From Streptomyces diastatochromogenes (lineage in GTDB: Bacteria; Actinomycetota; Actinomycetes; Streptomycetales; Streptomycetaceae), in assembly GCF_002242805.1 (NCBI RefSeq), contig NZ_MCGQ01000045.1:1-64000 (forward strand): a stretch of 64,000 nt of DNA. The letters are read 5' to 3'. The position numbers were made by a program, and so were the translations under genes. Within the stretch, counting starts at the first letter, position 1, and each line of letters opens with the position of its first letter. Below, one piece after another: positions 60,625 to 64,000 of this stretch. The notes beneath the pieces are model-generated. The model had not been told where the DNA came from, made no database searches, and was given only the letters and a program-made list of their open reading frames with translations.

Positions 60625-61560
60625 TCACCGCCGATCGAGTCGCCGGGAAGCCGGCTGTGGGGCGATGTCGTAGCGCAGGCTCCGTGGCGGCACGGGTCGG
60701 TGCCGGTGACGGTTGATGAGGGTCACTCCGGCCACGACGACGCCTCCGCCCAGGAGTTCGACCGGGTGAGGGACCTCCCCGAGCCAGACGAAGGACACGG
60801 CGAGCGCCACCGGCGGCACCAGGTACAGCGCCGCGGTGGAGACCGCGAGCGGCAGTCGAGCGACGGCGTAGCCCCAGATGACGAACCCGAGCGCGGAAGG
60901 CAGAAGCCCGAGGAAGGCGGCGCACAGCAGAGCGTCGGCCGGGGCCCGGGGCAGGGCGCGTACCGCTGCCGGTATCAGCGGCAGGGCGAACACGGTGCCG
61001 GCGACCATCGCGTAGGTCGCGACCTCCAGGCCCGTGTACCGGCGCAGGAGTGGCTTCGTGGCGCAGTGGTAGACACCCTGGACGACGGCCGCGGCCAGGA
61101 CGACCAAGGACGCGGCGGTGAATCCGGAAACGCCGTCCGCCAGGGTGACGACGGCGGTTCCCGCGAGGGCGATGGCACTGCCGATGACGATGTTGCGGGT
61201 CAGTGGCTCGGACAGGAAGGCACTGCCGAGGAGGATGCTGAACACGGGTGCGGCCGCGATCAGCAGGCTGGCCGTTCCGGCTTCGACATGGATCTCCCCC
61301 CAGTTCAGCAGGATCTGGTAGGCGGTCATACCGGTGAAGCCGCACAGGGCGATCAAGGGCAGGTCGCTCCGCTTCGGCAGCCGCACCCGGGCGAAGGGCG
61401 CTACGGCGACCAGCGCGACGGCGGCGATGGCCAGGCGAAGGAACGACAGAGCCGCCAGACCGAGTCCGTCGACACCGACACGGATCGCCGGAAACGCGGA
61501 CGCCCAGAGCGCGACCGTGCCGGCCAGGGCCAGGAGGCGGGGAGAGGCGAAGCGGGTCAT
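60625..61560 (-). CDS. EamA/DMT-family transporter
   Basis: A 311-residue membrane exporter with ten helices in two EamA repeats (about 5-140 and 150-290). Motifs FPAIRVGVDGLGLAALSFLR in the first repeat and LPSALGFVIWGYAVARLP in the second are typical. Substrate unknown, perhaps amino acids or drugs. ATG 61560 follows GGCGG; a GTG lies one codon upstream. It is divergent from a LysR regulator, which probably controls it. Confidence 0.86.
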   Translation of the reverse strand: MTRFASPRLLALAGTVALWASAFPAIRVGVDGLGLAALSFLRLAIAAVALVAVAPFARVRLPKRSDLPLIALCGFTGMTAYQILLNWGEIHVEAGTASLLIAAAPVFSILLGSAFLSEPLTRNIVIGSAIALAGTAVVTLADGVSGFTAASLVVLAAAVVQGVYHCATKPLLRRYTGLEVATYAMVAGTVFALPLIPAAVRALPRAPADALLCAAFLGLLPSALGFVIWGYAVARLPLAVSTAALYLVPPVALAVSFVWLGEVPHPVELLGGGVVVAGVTLINRHRHRPVPPRSLRYDIAPQPASRRLDRR

Positions 61561-61674
61561 CACCCGCCTACCGTGTCCCCGTCGAATGAAAAGGTCCAGT
61601 TAGGGTTTGTTCCCGATGGCCATAGAGATGCTTAATCACACAGCTCATCGGCCGGATGTAGGGCAAAAGCCAAT

Positions 61675-61703
61675 CTTGATTTTTCCTTCGTCAAGCTTAA
61701 GAT
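61675..61703 (+). promoter_or_regulatory. LysR promoter and operator
   Basis: Dyad arms CTTGA (61675-61679) and TCAAG (61691-61695) are 11 nt apart, a T-N11-A LysR box. The left arm overlaps a -35 TTGATT (61676-61681), and TAAGAT (61698-61703) is the -10 after a 16-nt spacer. The -10 ends 6 nt before the ATG. Confidence 0.6.
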
Positions 61704-61709
61704 CGACTT

Positions 61710-62648
61710 ATGCTTGATGTGCGTCGGCTCAGGATTCTGCACCATCTGGCCACCTACGGAACGGTGGCAGCGGCCGCTGATGCCTTGCATCTGACCGCGC
61801 CGGCCGTTTCCCAACAGCTCGCGGTGCTCGAGCGCGAGGCCGGAATGCCCGTGGTGGAGAAGCAGGGCCGCACCTTGAGGCTGACCGCCGCGGGGGAGCT
61901 GCTGGTGGCGCACGCCGAAGTCGTCCTCGGTGACCTTGCGGCGGCGGAGTCCGACCTCGCGGCCCTGCGCGGAGGGCGACGCGGACTGATCCGGGTGGCC
62001 GCGTTCGCCTCGGCCGCCCGCACACTCCTGCCCCGGGTGTACAGGGCGCTCGCGGAACAGGCCGCCGACTCGGCGCCCGCCCTCACGGTCCATCTCGTCG
62101 AACAGGAACCCGACGCGGCTCTGGAGGCCCTGCGTAAACGTGAGACGGATGTGGCCGTCGTGCACAGCTACACCGTGCTGCCCCGCAACTTCCCGTCGGG
62201 CAGCGAACAGGACGTGCTCATGGAGGACCCGGTCGTAGCCGTTCTCCACCCCGATCATGCGCGGACTCTGGGGCTCACCCCCGGCGAACCGGCGGACCTG
62301 GTCGACTTCGCGCACGACCCGTGGCTGGCCCCGGCGCCGGACACGTCCTGCTACGAGATGATCCAGCGCACCTGCGGCGCCGCCGGTTTCGTGCCCGACA
62401 TCCGCGTACGGAGCAGCGACTTCTCCGTGCTGACAGCACTGGTGGCCGCAGGTGCCGGCGTAGCCCTGGCTCCTCGCCTGGCCGTACCCGACAACGCCGA
62501 GGGCGTCAGTCTCCACCCGCTGGTGACACCGGTCAGCAGAACCGTCTTCACCGTCAGCCGCTCGGGCACCGCCCACAGACCCGACATCCATCTGCTGGGT
62601 TCCCTGCTGAAGGAGGCGGCCACCGGTGCCGCATCGGCTGTGCGCTGA
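61710..62648 (+). CDS. LysR-family transcriptional regulator
   Basis: A 312-residue regulator with an N-terminal winged helix (about 1-60; HHLATYGTVAAAADALHLTA and QQLAVLEREAG) and a periplasmic-binding-type sensor (about 88-295). It probably binds the T-N11-A box just upstream and controls its own transcription and the divergent EamA gene. It has no ribosome-binding site; a leaderless transcript is likely. Confidence 0.88.
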   Translation: MLDVRRLRILHHLATYGTVAAAADALHLTAPAVSQQLAVLEREAGMPVVEKQGRTLRLTAAGELLVAHAEVVLGDLAAAESDLAALRGGRRGLIRVAAFASAARTLLPRVYRALAEQAADSAPALTVHLVEQEPDAALEALRKRETDVAVVHSYTVLPRNFPSGSEQDVLMEDPVVAVLHPDHARTLGLTPGEPADLVDFAHDPWLAPAPDTSCYEMIQRTCGAAGFVPDIRVRSSDFSVLTALVAAGAGVALAPRLAVPDNAEGVSLHPLVTPVSRTVFTVSRSGTAHRPDIHLLGSLLKEAATGAASAVR

Positions 62649-62673
62649 GACGCGCTGACCGGGAGCGCGGCCC

Positions 62674-64000
62674 CTATTGCGGCAGCGTCGCCGCCTTCCG
62701 GGCCGGTGCCCTGGTGACAAGACGTCGTAGCGACCACCAGTTCGCCTCCCCGGCCAAGGACATCACCGCGGGCACGAGCAGCGGTCGTACGACGAGTGCG
62801 TCCATCGCCACGGACAGGGCGACGGTGACGCCGATGAGCTTGATCGTGGTGATGCCGGAGCCCGCCAGGCTGAGCAGTACGGCGGCGACCACCGCGGCCG
62901 ATGCCGTGAACAGCGGTGCTGCCGAGGCGAGTCCGGCCGCGACAGCCGCCGTGGTCCGGTCCGTGCGCCGGTGCTCTTCCATCACTCTCGCTAGCAGCAG
63001 CACCTCGTAGTCCAGGGACAGTCCGAAGGCGAGACAGAACACGGTGACCGGGCTCATGATGTCGGTCTGGCCGGTGACGGTGAACGGCCCGAGCAGCGAC
63101 CGCAGATGGCCCTCCTGGAAGATCCAGACCATGGCGCCGAAGGTCGCGGTCATGCTCAGCGCGTTCATCACCAGCGCCTTGACCGCGAGGAAGAGCGCGC
63201 CTCCGGTGAACATCAGCAGCAGGACCAGGGTCGTCGCCACGACGATGGCGACGGCCGTCGGCAGGCGGGAGGCGACGGCGTCACGGACGTCGAGCAGGCG
63301 GGCCGGTGGCCCGGCCACGAGTGCGGTCGTGGGAGCGTCGGCGGCGCGCACCGCGCGGGCCAGGCGCACACTGGCCGGCCCGAAGGGTTCGGACGGGCCG
63401 CGGACGGCGAGCCAGGTACCACCGGCGGGGGAGAGGTGGCGCCTGGCGAGAACCCCGCAGTCGGCCGCTGCGGCGCAGGGGCGGGGCAGTCGTTCGCCGT
63501 GTGCGTAGACGCCGGTCGCCGTCCGTACGGACCTGGCGCCCGGCAGTGCCGACAGGTGCCGGGCGTAGGCGTCCAGTGCCGCCGTGCGGGAGGCGCTGCG
63601 GCCCGGTGCCCAGCCGGGCAGGATGACGTCCACCTCGGCGCCGCCGAACTCCGGGAACACCGAACGCAGTTCACGCGTCGCCCGGACCACGGGGGCGTCG
63701 CCGGGCAGCACACGCTCGTCGCTGAGGGCGAAGGCGACATGCCGGAACGGCAGCGCGCACAGCGCGAGCGCCAGGGCCGCCAGTACGGCGACCACGATCC
63801 GGCGGCGGGTCACCGCATGGGCCAGCTGCCGCCACCCGCGGCCGGTGCGGCCCGCGCCGCGCCACCGGGCGAACCGGTCCCGGTCACCGAGGCGACCGCC
63901 GCGACAGGAGAGCCCCGCCGGGACCAGCACCAGGGACACCACGGTGGCCAGGGCCACCACGGGGACGCCCGCGTACGCCAGTGACCTCAGGAACGGCAGC
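62674..64000 (-). CDS. MmpL-type RND transporter, C-terminal part
   Basis: The reading frame continues past the window edge, so only the last 441 or so codons are seen. They contain membrane helices flanking a large extracytoplasmic loop, then five C-terminal helices including TVFCLAFGLSLDYEVLLLARV, the MMPL hallmark. The protein should use the proton-motive force to export lipids or drugs. It converges with the LysR gene (25-nt gap). Confidence 0.87.
   Translation of the reverse strand, partial: LPFLRSLAYAGVPVVALATVVSLVLVPAGLSCRGGRLGDRDRFARWRGAGRTGRGWRQLAHAVTRRRIVVAVLAALALALCALPFRHVAFALSDERVLPGDAPVVRATRELRSVFPEFGGAEVDVILPGWAPGRSASRTAALDAYARHLSALPGARSVRTATGVYAHGERLPRPCAAAADCGVLARRHLSPAGGTWLAVRGPSEPFGPASVRLARAVRAADAPTTALVAGPPARLLDVRDAVASRLPTAVAIVVATTLVLLLMFTGGALFLAVKALVMNALSMTATFGAMVWIFQEGHLRSLLGPFTVTGQTDIMSPVTVFCLAFGLSLDYEVLLLARVMEEHRRTDRTTAAVAAGLASAAPLFTASAAVVAAVLLSLAGSGITTIKLIGVTVALSVAMDALVVRPLLVPAVMSLAGEANWWSLRRLVTRAPARKAATLPQ

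Noticed and set aside
1..64000. tRNA, rRNA, CRISPR array, integrase or transposase
   Set aside because: None was seen on reading the window. Repeats present are explained by internal duplication or a dispersed element.

Overview
The window looks like a piece of a Streptomyces (or very close actinomycete) chromosome. The DNA is GC-rich with G/C-saturated third codon positions, and GTG and TTG starts are common. The gene families are typical of the genus: AfsR/SARP regulators, a membrane Ser/Thr kinase, an S-adenosyl methyltransferase of the DUF574 type, a SpoIIE-type phosphatase, a CBM13 lectin and a PaaX-like regulator. I see no rRNA, tRNA, CRISPR array, integrase or transposase. The content is mostly accessory rather than core.

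Layout. 0-4 kb: a PLP-dependent threonine/serine dehydratase, a membrane protein, two small proteins, a mycothiol-type DinB/SCP2 protein and a secreted AMIN-like protein. 4-11 kb: two tandem SARP regulators (the second lacks the TPR region), an AraC-type regulator and an HSL-type hydrolase. 11-19 kb: a Ser/Thr kinase, an orphan sensor kinase carrying a dispersed Streptomyces repeat inside its coding sequence, an NmrA-like/MarR-like pair behind a perfect palindrome, a YihY/BrkB protein, and an Lrp-azlCD amino-acid export cassette with its own palindrome. 19-28 kb: cyclophilin, methyltransferases, a cytoplasmic class A beta-lactamase-like protein, a GAF-PAS-GAF-PP2C phosphatase, a Tat-exported protein, an MFS transporter, a lipoprotein, an Smr-domain protein and PaaX. 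28-36 kb: a secreted esterase with a repeated 3' tail, an MFS exporter, a divergent Baeyer-Villiger monooxygenase/Rieske oxygenase pair, and a secreted GH5 enzyme.

36.3-59.1 kb holds the most remarkable part. Six tightly packed minus-strand genes (19 kb, several overlapping or nearly so) encode a large-insert S8 protease without a signal peptide, a 1549-residue DUF6603/kelch protein, a stand-alone seven-blade kelch propeller, and three very large proteins of unrecognised function (1093, 1752 and 626 residues). Divergent from them is a 1130-residue TPR / M14 carboxypeptidase / seven-blade propeller protein. None has an export signal that I can see. I regard this as a candidate undescribed multi-protein system.

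59-64 kb: a 56-residue protein, a probable glycosyltransferase remnant, a secreted CBM13/RlpA-like protein whose promoter contains a chitinase-type 12-bp element, a divergent EamA exporter/LysR pair with a clear LysR box, and the C-terminal part of an MmpL transporter that runs off the window.

Regulatory sites recur: perfect inverted repeats stand upstream of several regulator-linked operons, and seven or so genes have a -10-like hexamer 5-7 nt before the start codon, which suggests leaderless mRNAs. All functional statements come from reading the sequence and family knowledge; no database search was run.
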